A DNA stretch of 64,000 nucleotides from Hyphomonas adhaerens MHS-3 (GCF_000685235.1 NZ_ARYH01000001.1:310001-374000); one strand, 5' to 3'. Counted from the first letter of the stretch, positions 24,757 through 32,797 are shown. Notes: generated by a model from the sequence alone, not told the origin. A program made the numbers and translations.

Positions 24757-24880
24757 CTGGTGTCTCCTCACCGTTTTACCGGCCCCTGAAAGAGGTCGGT
24801 TTATCAGGTGTACAACCCTCAGGAGCGGCATTCGTTCCCATCGGCAAGCCAAATCGCGGCGAGGACCGCCTGCGACATTT

Positions 24881-24947
24881 TTGAGAATGACTTGCAACAA
24901 GCGGGCCTGTGTGCAACATTCGTCATGAGAATGCTTCGCAATTGCAA
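24881..24947 (+). promoter_or_regulatory. Two Fur-like boxes upstream of the 63-residue gene
   Basis: TTGAGAATGACTTGCAA (24881-24897) and TGAGAATGCTTCGCAATTGCAA (24926-24947) both resemble the Fur box of alphaproteobacteria, with TGAGAAT followed by a complementary TTGCA-type half. The second lies about 12 bases before the start codon at 24959, where bound repressor would block transcription or initiation. Assigned by eye to the 7-1-7 consensus with about 10-11 of 15 matches. Confidence 0.5.
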
Positions 24948-24958
24948 GGAGACGTGTG

Positions 24959-25150
24959 ATGTGTGTTCCGGTCGATGACCCCGCCATGCTGTGCTGGCTG
25001 CAAACCCAGCTGCGCGTGATCTCAGCCTGGCAGGACGAACTGGCCAGCCGGCCCGACGCCGACCTCCGGCAGGTCGAACGGCTGGCCCGGCACCATGACT
25101 GGCTGACCGAGGAACTCACCCGGCTGTCTCCTTACCGGCAGGCCGCCTGA
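24959..25150 (+). CDS. Small protein of unknown function, probably iron regulated
   Basis: A 63-residue protein, MCVPVDDPAML.. to the C-terminal SPYRQAA. The ATG at 24959 has AGGAGA 8 bases upstream. It contains two cysteines (positions 2 and 12) and an amphipathic helical pattern (LQTQLRVISAWQDELASRP then ADLRQVERLARHHDWLTEELTRL). It is not HemP or a bacterioferritin-associated ferredoxin, since the motifs are absent. Two Fur-like boxes precede it, so an iron-sparing or iron-uptake role is inference. A large inverted repeat follows. Confidence 0.6.
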   Translation: MCVPVDDPAMLCWLQTQLRVISAWQDELASRPDADLRQVERLARHHDWLTEELTRLSPYRQAA

Positions 25151-25160
25151 CCTTCCCCCC

Positions 25161-25218
25161 GGCGCAGCGCGGGCGGACCCTCGTTTCCTCCCTCTTCGCG
25201 AGCCGTTCGCGCTGCGCC
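25161..25218. terminator. Long-loop inverted repeat after the Fur-box gene
   Basis: GGCGCAGCGCG (25161-25171) and CGCGCTGCGCC (25208-25218) are exact 11-bp complements with a 36-base loop. It is 11 bases downstream of the stop of the 63-residue gene. No T tract follows. Confidence 0.35.
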
Positions 25219-25310
25219 ACCCCTCATGTCTCCACTGGCGAAGCCCCCCGGTTTGCCCTATGTGACGGGTCAATTCAGGAACCCCGCAGAGTATTGGAGG
25301 CCCAGCCATC

Positions 25311-26525
25311 ATGGACCGCGTTCTCATCATCGGTGCCGGCGCTGCCGGTTCGGTCGTCGCCCAGAAATGCGCGATGGACCGTGACACGTTCAAGCACATC
25401 ACCCTCGCCTCGCGCCGCATCGAAAGCTGCGAGAACGTGGCAAAGCTCTGCAAGACGCCGATCGAGATCGCCCAGGTCGATGCCGACAATGTGCCGGAAG
25501 TCGTCGCCCTCATCGAAAAGGTGAAGCCGGACCTGCTGATCAACATGGCCCTGCCCTATCAGGACCTGCCGATCATGGATGCCTGCCTCGAAACGGGCTG
25601 CAACTATATGGACACGGCGAACTATGAGCCGCGCGACGTGGCCAAGTTCGAATATCACTGGCAGTGGGCCTATCATGACCGCTTCAAGGAGAAGGGCATC
25701 ACCGCCATTCTCGGCTGCGGCTTCGACCCCGGCGTGACCAACGTCTACTGCGCCTACGCGCAGGAGCATCTGTTCGACGAGATCGAATATATCGACATTG
25801 TCGACTGCAATGCCGGCGACCACGGCAAGACGTTCGCGACGAACTTCAATCCGGAGATCAACCTCCGCGAAGTCACGCAGGACGGCAAATACTGGAAGAA
25901 TGGCGAATGGATCGAGATCCCCGCCCTCTCCATCAATTGCGACATCGACTATCCGGAAGTCGGCCCGAAGGATTCCTACCTCATCTATCACGAGGAAGAG
26001 GAAAGCCTGGTCAAGAACATCAAGGGCCTGAAGCAGATCCGCTTCTGGATGACCTTTGGCAGCGAATACATCAAGCATTTGCAGGTGTTCAAATCCATCG
26101 GCCTGATTGGCCTCGAACCGATCAAGCACAAGGGCATGGACATCATTCCGATGGAGTTCCTGAAAGACCTGCTGCCGCCGCCGTCGTCCCTTGCAGAAGG
26201 CTATACCGGCAAGACCAGCATCGGCGTGATCGTCCGTGGAAAGAAGGATGGCCAGCCGCTGACCAAGATGATCTACAATGTCTCCGACCATGCCGAGACC
26301 AACAAGGAAGTCTCCGCGCAGGCCGTCTCCTATACGACGGGCGTCCCGCCGGTGTCCGGCGCGGCCATGTTCTTCCGCGGCGAATGGGCCGGCAAGGGCG
26401 TGTTCAATGTCGAGCAATTCCCGGCCAAGCCCTTCCTCGACGACGTCGCCCAGCGCGGCCTGCCCTGGCACGTCATCGACGTGAACCCCGGCGATCAGGA
26501 AGAGCTCTTCGCGGTGGAAACCTAG
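25311..26525 (+). CDS. Carboxynorspermidine/carboxyspermidine dehydrogenase (LYS1-like saccharopine dehydrogenase family)
   Basis: A 404-residue NAD(P)-dependent enzyme. The nucleotide loop is IIGAGAAGSV (residues 5-14). Other signature stretches are LINMALPYQDL, ETGCNYMDTANYEPRD (about 95-110), ILGCGFDPGVTNVYCAYA (about 137-154) and SINCDIDYPEV. This matches carboxynorspermidine synthase, which condenses aspartate semialdehyde with a diamine. The cognate decarboxylase gene nspC follows at 28050 but is separated by two inserted genes. Together they give spermidine or norspermidine, depending on the diamine supplied. Confidence 0.88.
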   Translation: MDRVLIIGAGAAGSVVAQKCAMDRDTFKHITLASRRIESCENVAKLCKTPIEIAQVDADNVPEVVALIEKVKPDLLINMALPYQDLPIMDACLETGCNYMDTANYEPRDVAKFEYHWQWAYHDRFKEKGITAILGCGFDPGVTNVYCAYAQEHLFDEIEYIDIVDCNAGDHGKTFATNFNPEINLREVTQDGKYWKNGEWIEIPALSINCDIDYPEVGPKDSYLIYHEEEESLVKNIKGLKQIRFWMTFGSEYIKHLQVFKSIGLIGLEPIKHKGMDIIPMEFLKDLLPPPSSLAEGYTGKTSIGVIVRGKKDGQPLTKMIYNVSDHAETNKEVSAQAVSYTTGVPPVSGAAMFFRGEWAGKGVFNVEQFPAKPFLDDVAQRGLPWHVIDVNPGDQEELFAVET

Positions 26526-26550
26526 GGGAGCCTGATCGGGGGTGTTGAAA

Positions 26551-27291
26551 ATGCTAAAACATTTGAATTTTGCGGTGAAGCTCACAATCGGCGCAACCTG
26601 CCTGATGCTCCAAGCTTGCGCCACTGCCACTACTACTTATAACTCATCGAATTCTGACGCCCTACTTATACATTGGGCGAACAAGCATGAAATGGTCTTT
26701 GTTCCCGTAAACCTTCAATCGGGACAGGTTATTGGTAACAGTAAACTAGTTCTGAAGGACCGCGTTTCCGCCCCCCGCTTGTATTTCAAAGGGTCGAAAG
26801 AGGACAAAGCAACTGCAAGAGTGATGCTGGACAATGGGTGGGATGGCCGGGATACAATCGACTACGCAACAGCAACCGTTAAACCTGGGACATATGCTTT
26901 GGTATTCTCCGGTTATTGGTTTGATCCCGGAACGGGCTATATGGGAATATCGTCGGCGCATATGGTGAACTCATACTGCTTCACTGACAGGGCCGCCGTA
27001 TTCGAGTTCAAAGCTGGAACCATTAACACCCTTGAGAACTGGGCGCATCTGAAGCAGCGCGTCGAATCTGATTCGGGGCAAAAAAACAAGCTGACAGAAC
27101 AAAACGATGAACTAATTCGTCTTTTGCTAAAAGGCTACCCAGATCTGGAGGGCGAGGTTAAGAGCTCTCCAATTATTGCACTCATTGAATTCGATCAATC
27201 CGTACCAAGAGAATCCAATGGTTGCTACGGGTCAAACAGCTTTCATATCTTGCGGTTACCCCCAGCTACAGAAGTAGCCACCACACATTGA
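26551..27291 (+). CDS. Hypothetical lipoprotein, AT-rich, probably foreign
   Basis: A 246-residue protein from ATG 26551. A signal sequence ends in LMLQAC, a good lipobox with Cys about 22. The codon use and base composition are visibly AT-richer than the flanking genes (for example AAA, AAT, TTA and ATT are common), a mark of recent acquisition. I do not recognise a family; the mature part is beta-rich with six cysteines or fewer. The gene ends at TGA 27289-27291, exactly where similarity to the nspC 5' end begins. It therefore sits between the carboxynorspermidine dehydrogenase and a remnant of its partner. Confidence 0.6.
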   Translation: MLKHLNFAVKLTIGATCLMLQACATATTTYNSSNSDALLIHWANKHEMVFVPVNLQSGQVIGNSKLVLKDRVSAPRLYFKGSKEDKATARVMLDNGWDGRDTIDYATATVKPGTYALVFSGYWFDPGTGYMGISSAHMVNSYCFTDRAAVFEFKAGTINTLENWAHLKQRVESDSGQKNKLTEQNDELIRLLLKGYPDLEGEVKSSPIIALIEFDQSVPRESNGCYGSNSFHILRLPPATEVATTH

Positions 27292-27386
27292 CGCGCACTC
27301 ACATCCCCACCCCCGTTTTCGTCCTCGATGTTGCGCGTCTCCAGAAGAATATGGAAACAACGAAGCGCGTACGGGAGGAAGCCTTC
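27285..27386 (+). pseudogene. Diverged remnant of the nspC 5' end
   Basis: Bases 27285-27386 align with the start of the intact nspC at 28062 onwards: ACATTG, then CATCCCCAC.CCCGT.TTCGTCCTCGA and so on to CGGGAGGA.GC. I count about 14 differences in the best 84 bases, mostly third-position and transitions. The peptide IPTPVFVLDVARLQKN and TKRVREEA mirrors IPTPVFVLDVARLRKN and AKRVREEA of the intact gene. The ATG is replaced by CAC. The intact copy lies 780 bases downstream, so this is a partial duplicate or recombination scar. Confidence 0.75.
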
Positions 27387-27389
27387 GGC

Positions 27390-28049
27390 ATGCGCCGCGC
27401 TGCCGTCTCGCTTCTTGCTGCACTGACCTTCGCTGCGTGCAGCGAGGAAGCCGCTGCGCCCCAGGGACCGCTCGTCTTCGAGAAGGCCATCGACTATGCC
27501 GCCTTCCAGCCGATCGAAGGCTGCACGGGCGAGCGGGCGAAGCCGACCTATTTCAAATGCCTCGATGCGCAGCAGCTGTACGATGCGGCCTTCAACCAGG
27601 CCAGGGAAGACGGCCGCCCCCTGATGATCGTCTGGGGCTTTGACGAATGCCCCTCCTGCATGAAGCTGGAGAAGACCGAACTGTCCGGCAGGAAAGCCTG
27701 GACGGTGGACCGTTTCCTTAAGGACGCGCTGACGCCCGCCCAGCGTGACGCCGCCCTCGCCAGTCAGGACGATTACCGCATCCTGACCCTGAAGATCGAC
27801 ATACGCCGCCCGAGTGGTGAGGCCCTAGCGGACAAGATCGGTGTCACCCGCATCTCGCGTGAACGCGGACATGATCGCGTGCGGACGCCGTTCATCACGC
27901 TCACCAACGCGGAAACCGGCGCACTCGTCTCGCAGGCGGAACTGGGTGAGGGCTTCCGGCCATGCACCCGCGAAGATGAATTCGTTCTCAATCTCGTCGA
28001 GGCCGGTTTCCTTCCGGACGATCCCTCGCGTGACCGCCGAATGTGCTAG
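27390..28049 (+). CDS. Thioredoxin-like lipoprotein
   Basis: A 219-residue protein from ATG 27390. The signal sequence has a lipobox ending FAAC (Cys about 18). A thioredoxin-type CXXC is present as CPSC in the context IVWGFDECPSCMKLEKTEL, with a Trp before it, and the downstream fold with a DDYRILTLKIDIR strand fits. It probably acts in the periplasm on disulphides. Its ribosome site GGGAGGA is provided by the nspC remnant. The reading frame runs in phase through the remnant, so an N-terminal fusion read-through is possible. The stop (TAG 28047-28049) is directly followed by the nspC ATG. Confidence 0.65.
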   Translation: MRRAAVSLLAALTFAACSEEAAAPQGPLVFEKAIDYAAFQPIEGCTGERAKPTYFKCLDAQQLYDAAFNQAREDGRPLMIVWGFDECPSCMKLEKTELSGRKAWTVDRFLKDALTPAQRDAALASQDDYRILTLKIDIRRPSGEALADKIGVTRISRERGHDRVRTPFITLTNAETGALVSQAELGEGFRPCTREDEFVLNLVEAGFLPDDPSRDRRMC

Positions 28050-29198
28050 ATGGGACACGCCATGACATTGCCCGCCGACATCCCCACGCCCGTCTTCGTC
28101 CTCGACGTCGCGCGCCTCCGGAAGAATCTGGAGACGGCGAAGCGTGTGCGGGAGGAGGCTGGCTGCAAAGTGCTGCTCGCCACCAAGGCCTTTGCCATGC
28201 CGGCGGCCTTCCCGGTGATGACCGACTATCTCGACGGCACGACGGCCAGCGGCGAGCATGAAGCCATCATGGGCAAGGACTCCTTCGGCAAGGAAGTGCA
28301 TGTCTACTCCCCGGCCTACACCGAAGAGACGGTCCGTAACCTGACGAAGATTGCAGGCCATATCTATTTCAACAGCGCTGCACAGCTTGACCGCTTTGGC
28401 GACATCGCCCGCGATGCGGGCGCCCATGTCGGCCTGCGCGTCAATCCCGGCTACTCGAACGCCACCCTCGGCGGCGATCTCTACAACCCGACCGCGCCGA
28501 TGAGCCGGTTCGGCGAAGTCCCGGCGAAGCTGGACAGCGTGGACTGGTCCGGCATCGACATCTTCCACGTTCACGCCCTCTGCGAGAGCCTGCACGAGGG
28601 CTCGGTTGGCCTGATCAACCACGTCGCCGACAATTTCGGACAATATATCGAACAGGTCTCCGCCGTGAATTTCGGCGGCGGGCATTTCCTGAACAAGCCG
28701 GGCTATGATGTCAGCGCGCTGATTGACGCCATCAAGGCCTTCAAGGCGCGCTTCGGCGTCGAGGTCATCCTCGAGCCCGGCGGCGGCCTCGTCGTCAATA
28801 CCGGCGAACTCCATGCCTCCGTTCTGGACCTGCACTGGAACGAGATGGACCTCGCCATCCTCGACGCCTCCGCCTCCACCCACATGCCGGACGTTCTGGA
28901 AGTTCCCTACCGGCCGGACGTCATCGGCGCAGGCCAGCCCGGCGAGAAGGCGCACACCTACCGGTTCGGTGGCAACACCTGCATGACCGGCGATGTGATC
29001 GGCGACTATTCCTTCGACGCCCCGCTAAAGCCCGGCGATCAGGTGATCTTCACCGACCAGATGCACTACAGCTTCGTGAAGACGAACACGTTCAACGGCA
29101 CGCCGCTGGCCAATCTCGCCATCCGCTGGGAAGACGGCCGTGTCGAACAGATCAGCGATTTCGGATACGAGGAATTCCGGCGCCGCCTCGGGCGCTAG
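28050..29198 (+). CDS. nspC: Carboxynorspermidine decarboxylase
   Basis: A 382-residue PLP enzyme (or 378 from ATG 28062, which starts MTLPAD). It decarboxylates carboxy(nor)spermidine to (nor)spermidine. The PLP lysine is in LLATKAFAM (about residue 47). HVHALCESL (about 170-178), NFGGGHFLNKPGYD and the C-terminal CMTGDVIGDYSF with the catalytic Cys and Asp match the family. A terminator-like hairpin follows. The ATG at 28050 directly follows the TAG of the thioredoxin-like gene. The 28062 ATG also lacks a strong ribosome site, so the exact start is open. Confidence 0.9.
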   Translation: MGHAMTLPADIPTPVFVLDVARLRKNLETAKRVREEAGCKVLLATKAFAMPAAFPVMTDYLDGTTASGEHEAIMGKDSFGKEVHVYSPAYTEETVRNLTKIAGHIYFNSAAQLDRFGDIARDAGAHVGLRVNPGYSNATLGGDLYNPTAPMSRFGEVPAKLDSVDWSGIDIFHVHALCESLHEGSVGLINHVADNFGQYIEQVSAVNFGGGHFLNKPGYDVSALIDAIKAFKARFGVEVILEPGGGLVVNTGELHASVLDLHWNEMDLAILDASASTHMPDVLEVPYRPDVIGAGQPGEKAHTYRFGGNTCMTGDVIGDYSFDAPLKPGDQVIFTDQMHYSFVKTNTFNGTPLANLAIRWEDGRVEQISDFGYEEFRRRLGR

Positions 29199-29226
29199 GC
29201 CTTACCGGATTTCTTAGCGCTGCCGT

Positions 29227-29247
29227 AAAAATCGCATAGATTTTTTT
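29227..29247 (+). terminator. AT-rich terminator hairpin of nspC
   Basis: AAAAATC (29227-29233) pairs with GATTTTT (29239-29245) over a 5-base loop and continues into a T run to 29247. It lies 28 bases after the nspC stop. Confidence 0.5.
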
Positions 29248-29298
29248 CACTCGATCTTCCCTTCCCTCTGCCAGACTGCAGGGCACGGAGGAATGCGC

Positions 29299-29382
29299 AT
29301 GGCTGGGCGTATCGCACTCGGATGTCTTGTTCTCTGCCTGCTGGCGGTATGCCTGCTCGCACCGGCCGCCGCGAACGGCTAG
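29299..29382 (+). CDS. 27-residue hydrophobic ORF with excellent ribosome site (tentative)
   Basis: GGAGG at 29287-29291 is 7 bases before ATG 29299. The peptide (begins MAGRIALGC, ends APAAANG) is a strongly hydrophobic segment rich in Leu and Cys followed by Ala, like a signal peptide or a very small exported peptide. An upstream ATG at 29293 is too close to GGAGG. It could also be a decayed signal peptide. Its stop is 13 bases before the convergent nitrilase stop. Confidence 0.35.
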   Translation: MAGRIALGCLVLCLLAVCLLAPAAANG

Positions 29383-29394
29383 CTGCCCAACCGG

Positions 29395-30231
29395 CTAGCT
29401 GCCAAGGCGCGCCATACGGACGTCCCGGTCGTTCCCGAGTGACGGGATACGCCCGCGCGCCCTGGCCACCTCATCAAGATCCAGTTCCGCCAGCACGATT
29501 CCCGGCTCCGCCCCGTCGGCTTCCGCGATCACCTCACCCCAGGGCGAGACGATCAGAGAATGGCCAAAGGTCTCGCGTCCGTCTTCGTGCTTGCCGCCCT
29601 GCGCTGGCGCGACGACGAAACAACCTGTCTCGATCGCCCGCGCGCGGACCAGCACATGCCAGTGCGCCTCGCCCGTCACCCGGGTAAAAGCCGCCGGGAT
29701 GGTGAGGATGTCTGCGCCCGCTTGCGCCAGCTTGCGATAAAGGTGCGGGAAGCGCAGGTCGTAGCAGATCGTCATGCCGACCTGGCCAAACGGCGCCTTG
29801 GCCAGCACAGCCTGCTCGCCCGGCCGGTAGGCCCGGCTCTCGCGATAGTTCTGCCCGTCGCCAACTTCCACATCGAACATGTGGATCTTGTCATAGCGCG
29901 CGATGACGCCGCCATCCGGACCGATCAGAAGAGACCGGTTGGCAAAGCGCTCCTCATCCGGCAGCGCCACGGCGATAGACCCGATCAGCAGCGTCACGCC
30001 CAGCTCCGCCGCCAGGGCCTGGAAGGCATGCTGGGGGACGTCGTCCTGTTCCATGATTTTCGGCCGCGCCATGCCCGGGCGGATATCCAGCAGGTTCGTC
30101 ATTTCAGGCGTCGCGATGAATTTCGCGCCCTTCCCCGCAGCTTCGCGGATCAGGGTCAGGGCGGCCGCGATGTTCGGGGCAACTTCCACGCCGGAGCGCA
30201 TCTGGACACAGGCAGTTTTGATCTTGGTCAT
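29395..30231 (-). CDS. Carbon-nitrogen hydrolase (nitrilase superfamily, Nit1/Nit2-like)
   Basis: A 278-residue amidase. The Glu-Lys-Cys triad is visible: Glu in ATPEMTNLL (about residue 44), Lys in RYDKIHMFDVE (about 112), and Cys in TICYDLRFPHLYRKLA (about 153). The order and surrounding motifs fit the Nit subgroup, which hydrolyses deaminated glutathione or omega-amides of 2-oxo acids. The ATG at 30231 is the only reasonable start. It is a single gene followed by a divergent regulator. Confidence 0.88.
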   Translation of the reverse strand: MTKIKTACVQMRSGVEVAPNIAAALTLIREAAGKGAKFIATPEMTNLLDIRPGMARPKIMEQDDVPQHAFQALAAELGVTLLIGSIAVALPDEERFANRSLLIGPDGGVIARYDKIHMFDVEVGDGQNYRESRAYRPGEQAVLAKAPFGQVGMTICYDLRFPHLYRKLAQAGADILTIPAAFTRVTGEAHWHVLVRARAIETGCFVVAPAQGGKHEDGRETFGHSLIVSPWGEVIAEADGAEPGIVLAELDLDEVARARGRIPSLGNDRDVRMARLGS

Positions 30232-30275
30232 CTGGCGATCCTAGCGCCCCGCGCGCCAAGCGCCAGCGCCGATAC

Positions 30276-30782
30276 TCATCCGCCGGCACCCGGCAGCAGG
30301 TCTTCCAGAAAATAGGCAGACAAGGCATTGCGCCCGGCAAGGCTGCTCTTGCGGTAAACCGCGCGGGCCTGCTCGCGCACGGTGCGCTCACTGGTCTCAC
30401 GAAGATCGGCAATCTCCTGCAGGGAGAGCCCCTTCAACAGCAACAGGCCGACATCCGATTCCGCATCCGTCAGGCCCCAGGCCGAGAACTGGCGGGCGAT
30501 GGCAACGCCAAGCCCCTGAACCAGGTCGCGGTTCTCCTCCTGCCAGCGCCCGGCATCCTCCCGGGCGTCGGCCAGAGCCCGGCGAAGGCGGCCAAGGCGC
30601 CACAGCATGGCGCCGAGCCCAAATGATGCGGCGACCAGCACAACCAGTTCGGCAGCAAGATGCCCCGCCCCGGCGCCTTCCCCGCTATCGGTGATCAGGT
30701 CTGCCCCAATGAACAGGGCAATCGCGCCAAACAGCACGGCAACGCCCAAAAGGCCTCTGCGTCCGGATACGTCATCTGACAT
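30276..30782 (-). CDS. Membrane-anchored LuxR-type helix-turn-helix regulator
   Basis: A 168-residue protein starting at ATG 30782-30780 behind AAGGGC. Two hydrophobic helices occupy residues about 10-30 and 42-62. A coiled stretch (RRALADAREDAGRWQEENRDL) follows, then a GerE/LuxR-like DNA-binding domain: GLTDAESDVGLLLLKGLSLQEIADLRETSERTVREQARAVYRKSSLAGRNALSAYF is read as its recognition helix region (positions about 105-160). A membrane-tethered regulator of a nearby target such as the divergent cytochrome gene is possible. The ligand is unknown. Confidence 0.75.
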   Translation of the reverse strand: MSDDVSGRRGLLGVAVLFGAIALFIGADLITDSGEGAGAGHLAAELVVLVAASFGLGAMLWRLGRLRRALADAREDAGRWQEENRDLVQGLGVAIARQFSAWGLTDAESDVGLLLLKGLSLQEIADLRETSERTVREQARAVYRKSSLAGRNALSAYFLEDLLPGAGG

Positions 30783-30895
30783 ATGCCCTTGTCCCCCAAA
30801 GCGCAGGCAAAGGGAATGCGTCATGTGACGGATAGTTCCGGCGGCCCGTTCGCGCCACCTTCTCCCAGCCAGCAGGTAGCAACGGAGACATTCGC

Positions 30896-31537
30896 ATGAG
30901 CCAGTCCAAGACCTCCACCCGCCCGATATGGGATCCCCTTGTCCGCATCGGGCACTGGACGCTCGTGATCGCGTTTTTCACCGCCTACCTGTCTGGCGAC
31001 GATCTGTTCAACATCCACAAATGGGCCGGCTATGTGGTGGCCGGTTATGTGCTGGTCCGCATCGTCTGGGGTCTCATCGGCACGCGGCACGCGCGGTTCA
31101 CCAATTTCGTCCGCGGCCCCGGCGCCGTCCTCGGATATCTGCGCGGTCTCTTCACGGGCCATGTGAAGGATTATGCCGGGCACAACCCCGCAGGCGGGGC
31201 CATGGTCGTGGCCCTGCTTTTCAGCCTTCTCGTCACAACCGGGTCCGGCATGGCGCTCTACGCCGTGGAGGACAATGCCGGCCCGCTGGCCGGGATCGTG
31301 ACCGAGGAAACCTTCGCGCCGATGGCCTCAGCCTTCGGAGAAGAAGGCGAGCATGGGCGCGATGAGGAATCCGGCGCAGAGGAATTGCTCGAAGGCGTGC
31401 ACAAGGCGTTCGTCTACATCACGCTCGCCCTGATCGGAATCCACCTTGCCGGGGTCGTCGCCTCAAGCCTCGCCCACAAGCAAAACCTCGCCCGCGCCAT
31501 GGTCACCGGCCGCAAACCGGAGACTGACGAGCGCTGA
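30896..31537 (+). CDS. Cytochrome b561-like diheme membrane protein
   Basis: A 213-residue protein with four hydrophobic helices. The conserved histidines of bacterial cytochrome b561/Ni-Fe hydrogenase b-type family are in RIGHWTLVIAFFTAYL (about residue 18), NIHKWAGYVVAGYVL (about 42) and ALIGIHLAGVV (about 183). It shuttles electrons between the quinone pool and an acceptor. There are no partner genes beside it. It is divergent from the LuxR-like gene and is followed by a bidirectional terminator. Confidence 0.82.
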   Translation: MSQSKTSTRPIWDPLVRIGHWTLVIAFFTAYLSGDDLFNIHKWAGYVVAGYVLVRIVWGLIGTRHARFTNFVRGPGAVLGYLRGLFTGHVKDYAGHNPAGGAMVVALLFSLLVTTGSGMALYAVEDNAGPLAGIVTEETFAPMASAFGEEGEHGRDEESGAEELLEGVHKAFVYITLALIGIHLAGVVASSLAHKQNLARAMVTGRKPETDER

Positions 31538-31550
31538 TCCACGCTGGAAC

Positions 31551-31587
31551 AAAAAAAAGGCCGGGCGCAAAAGGCCCGGCCGCTTTA
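31551..31587. terminator. Bidirectional terminator between cytochrome b561 and argD
   Basis: GGCCGGGC (31559-31566) and GCCCGGCC (31574-31581) form an 8-bp stem. A run of eight A at 31551-31558 gives a U tract for the minus strand (argD). CTTTATT after the stem serves the plus strand (cytochrome gene). Confidence 0.85.
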
Positions 31588-31606
31588 TTCTATCAAACCG
31601 AGGGCC

Positions 31607-32797
31607 TCAGGCCGGATCCCAGTCGCCGATCGCTTCGTCCATCACGCGGGTCGCCTCGCGGACGTTCTCGTCCGTGATCACCAGCGGCGGCGCAAGACGC
31701 AGGACATTGTTGCCCGCGACACCGACCAGAAGGTTCTTGTCGCGGCAGACGCCCTGCAGGCCTTTCGGATCGCCTTTCATTTTCAGGCCGGTCAGCAGGC
31801 CCTTGCCAGTCACGCCTTCGACCTTGTCCGGGTGGCTGTCGGCGATGCTCTTCAGGCTCTGCGCAACCGTACCGGAGACGCGGCGCACTTCGGCCAGGAA
31901 AGCCTCATCGGAGATGATGTCCCAGACGACATTGCCGACGGCCATGGCCAGCGGGTTGCCGCCATAGGTCGAGCCATGGCTGCCCGGCTGCATGTGCTCG
32001 CCGCAGGCCTCGGTCGTCAGGCAGGCGCCGAACGGGAAGCCGCCGCCGATGCCTTTCGCCGAACACAGAATGTCCGGCGTGGCGCCCTCGGCCCATTCAT
32101 GGGCGAACAGCTTGCCGGTGCGGCCCATGCCGCACTGGACTTCGTCATAGATCAGCAGAACGCCATGTTCATCGCACAGCTCACGGAAGCGTTTCAGGTC
32201 TTCCTCCGGCAGGGCGCGCACGCCGCCTTCGCCCTGCACCGGCTCGATCAGGACAGCGGCCGCAGTCGGGCGGGCGATGGCGTCTTCAAGGGCAGCCATG
32301 TCGCCCCATTCGAGATGCACGAAACCAGGCAGCGCCGGGCCGAAGCCTTCGAGGTATTTCGGATTGCCGCCAGCATTGATCGCCCCGATGGAGCGGCCAT
32401 GGAAGGCACCCGTGAAGGTGATGATGTCGATCCGGTCTTCATGACCGTTGGCCCACTGATACTTGCGGGCCGACTTGATCGCGCACTCGATCGCTTCGGT
32501 GCCGGAATTGGTGAAGAAGACGCGGTCTGCAAACGTGTCACGGCAGATCTTGTCGGCCAGCTCTTCCGCCCCGCGCACACGGAACATGTTCGACGTGTGC
32601 CACAGCTTGCCCGCCTGCTCGCGCAGGGCGTCCACCATGGCCGGGTGCGAATGGCCGAGCGCATTGACCGCGATGCCAGCGATGAAATCCAGATATCGCG
32701 TACCGTCTTCGGTGAAGAGGTAGACGCCCTCTCCTTTCTCGAAAACCTGTTCCGGCGGCCGGTAGACCGGCATGATATGCTGGCGGGGATCGCTCAT
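31607..32797 (-). CDS. argD: Acetylornithine aminotransferase
   Basis: A 396-residue class III PLP aminotransferase that converts N-acetylglutamate semialdehyde to N-acetylornithine in arginine synthesis. The PLP Asp is in LLIYDEVQCGMGRTGKLFAHEW (about residue 217) and the PLP Lys in CSAKGIGGGFPFGACL (about 246). The start MSDPRQHIMPVYRPPEQVFEKGEG and the block FHGRSIGAINAGG are typical. It ends at the bidirectional terminator. A role in succinylornithine metabolism is also possible for related enzymes. Confidence 0.93.
   Translation of the reverse strand: MSDPRQHIMPVYRPPEQVFEKGEGVYLFTEDGTRYLDFIAGIAVNALGHSHPAMVDALREQAGKLWHTSNMFRVRGAEELADKICRDTFADRVFFTNSGTEAIECAIKSARKYQWANGHEDRIDIITFTGAFHGRSIGAINAGGNPKYLEGFGPALPGFVHLEWGDMAALEDAIARPTAAAVLIEPVQGEGGVRALPEEDLKRFRELCDEHGVLLIYDEVQCGMGRTGKLFAHEWAEGATPDILCSAKGIGGGFPFGACLTTEACGEHMQPGSHGSTYGGNPLAMAVGNVVWDIISDEAFLAEVRRVSGTVAQSLKSIADSHPDKVEGVTGKGLLTGLKMKGDPKGLQGVCRDKNLLVGVAGNNVLRLAPPLVITDENVREATRVMDEAIGDWDPA

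Noticed and set aside
25275-26630. 451-codon minus-strand ORF antisense to the carboxynorspermidine dehydrogenase
   Set aside because: Mirrors the codon phase of a clearly recognised enzyme in high-GC DNA; no family features.
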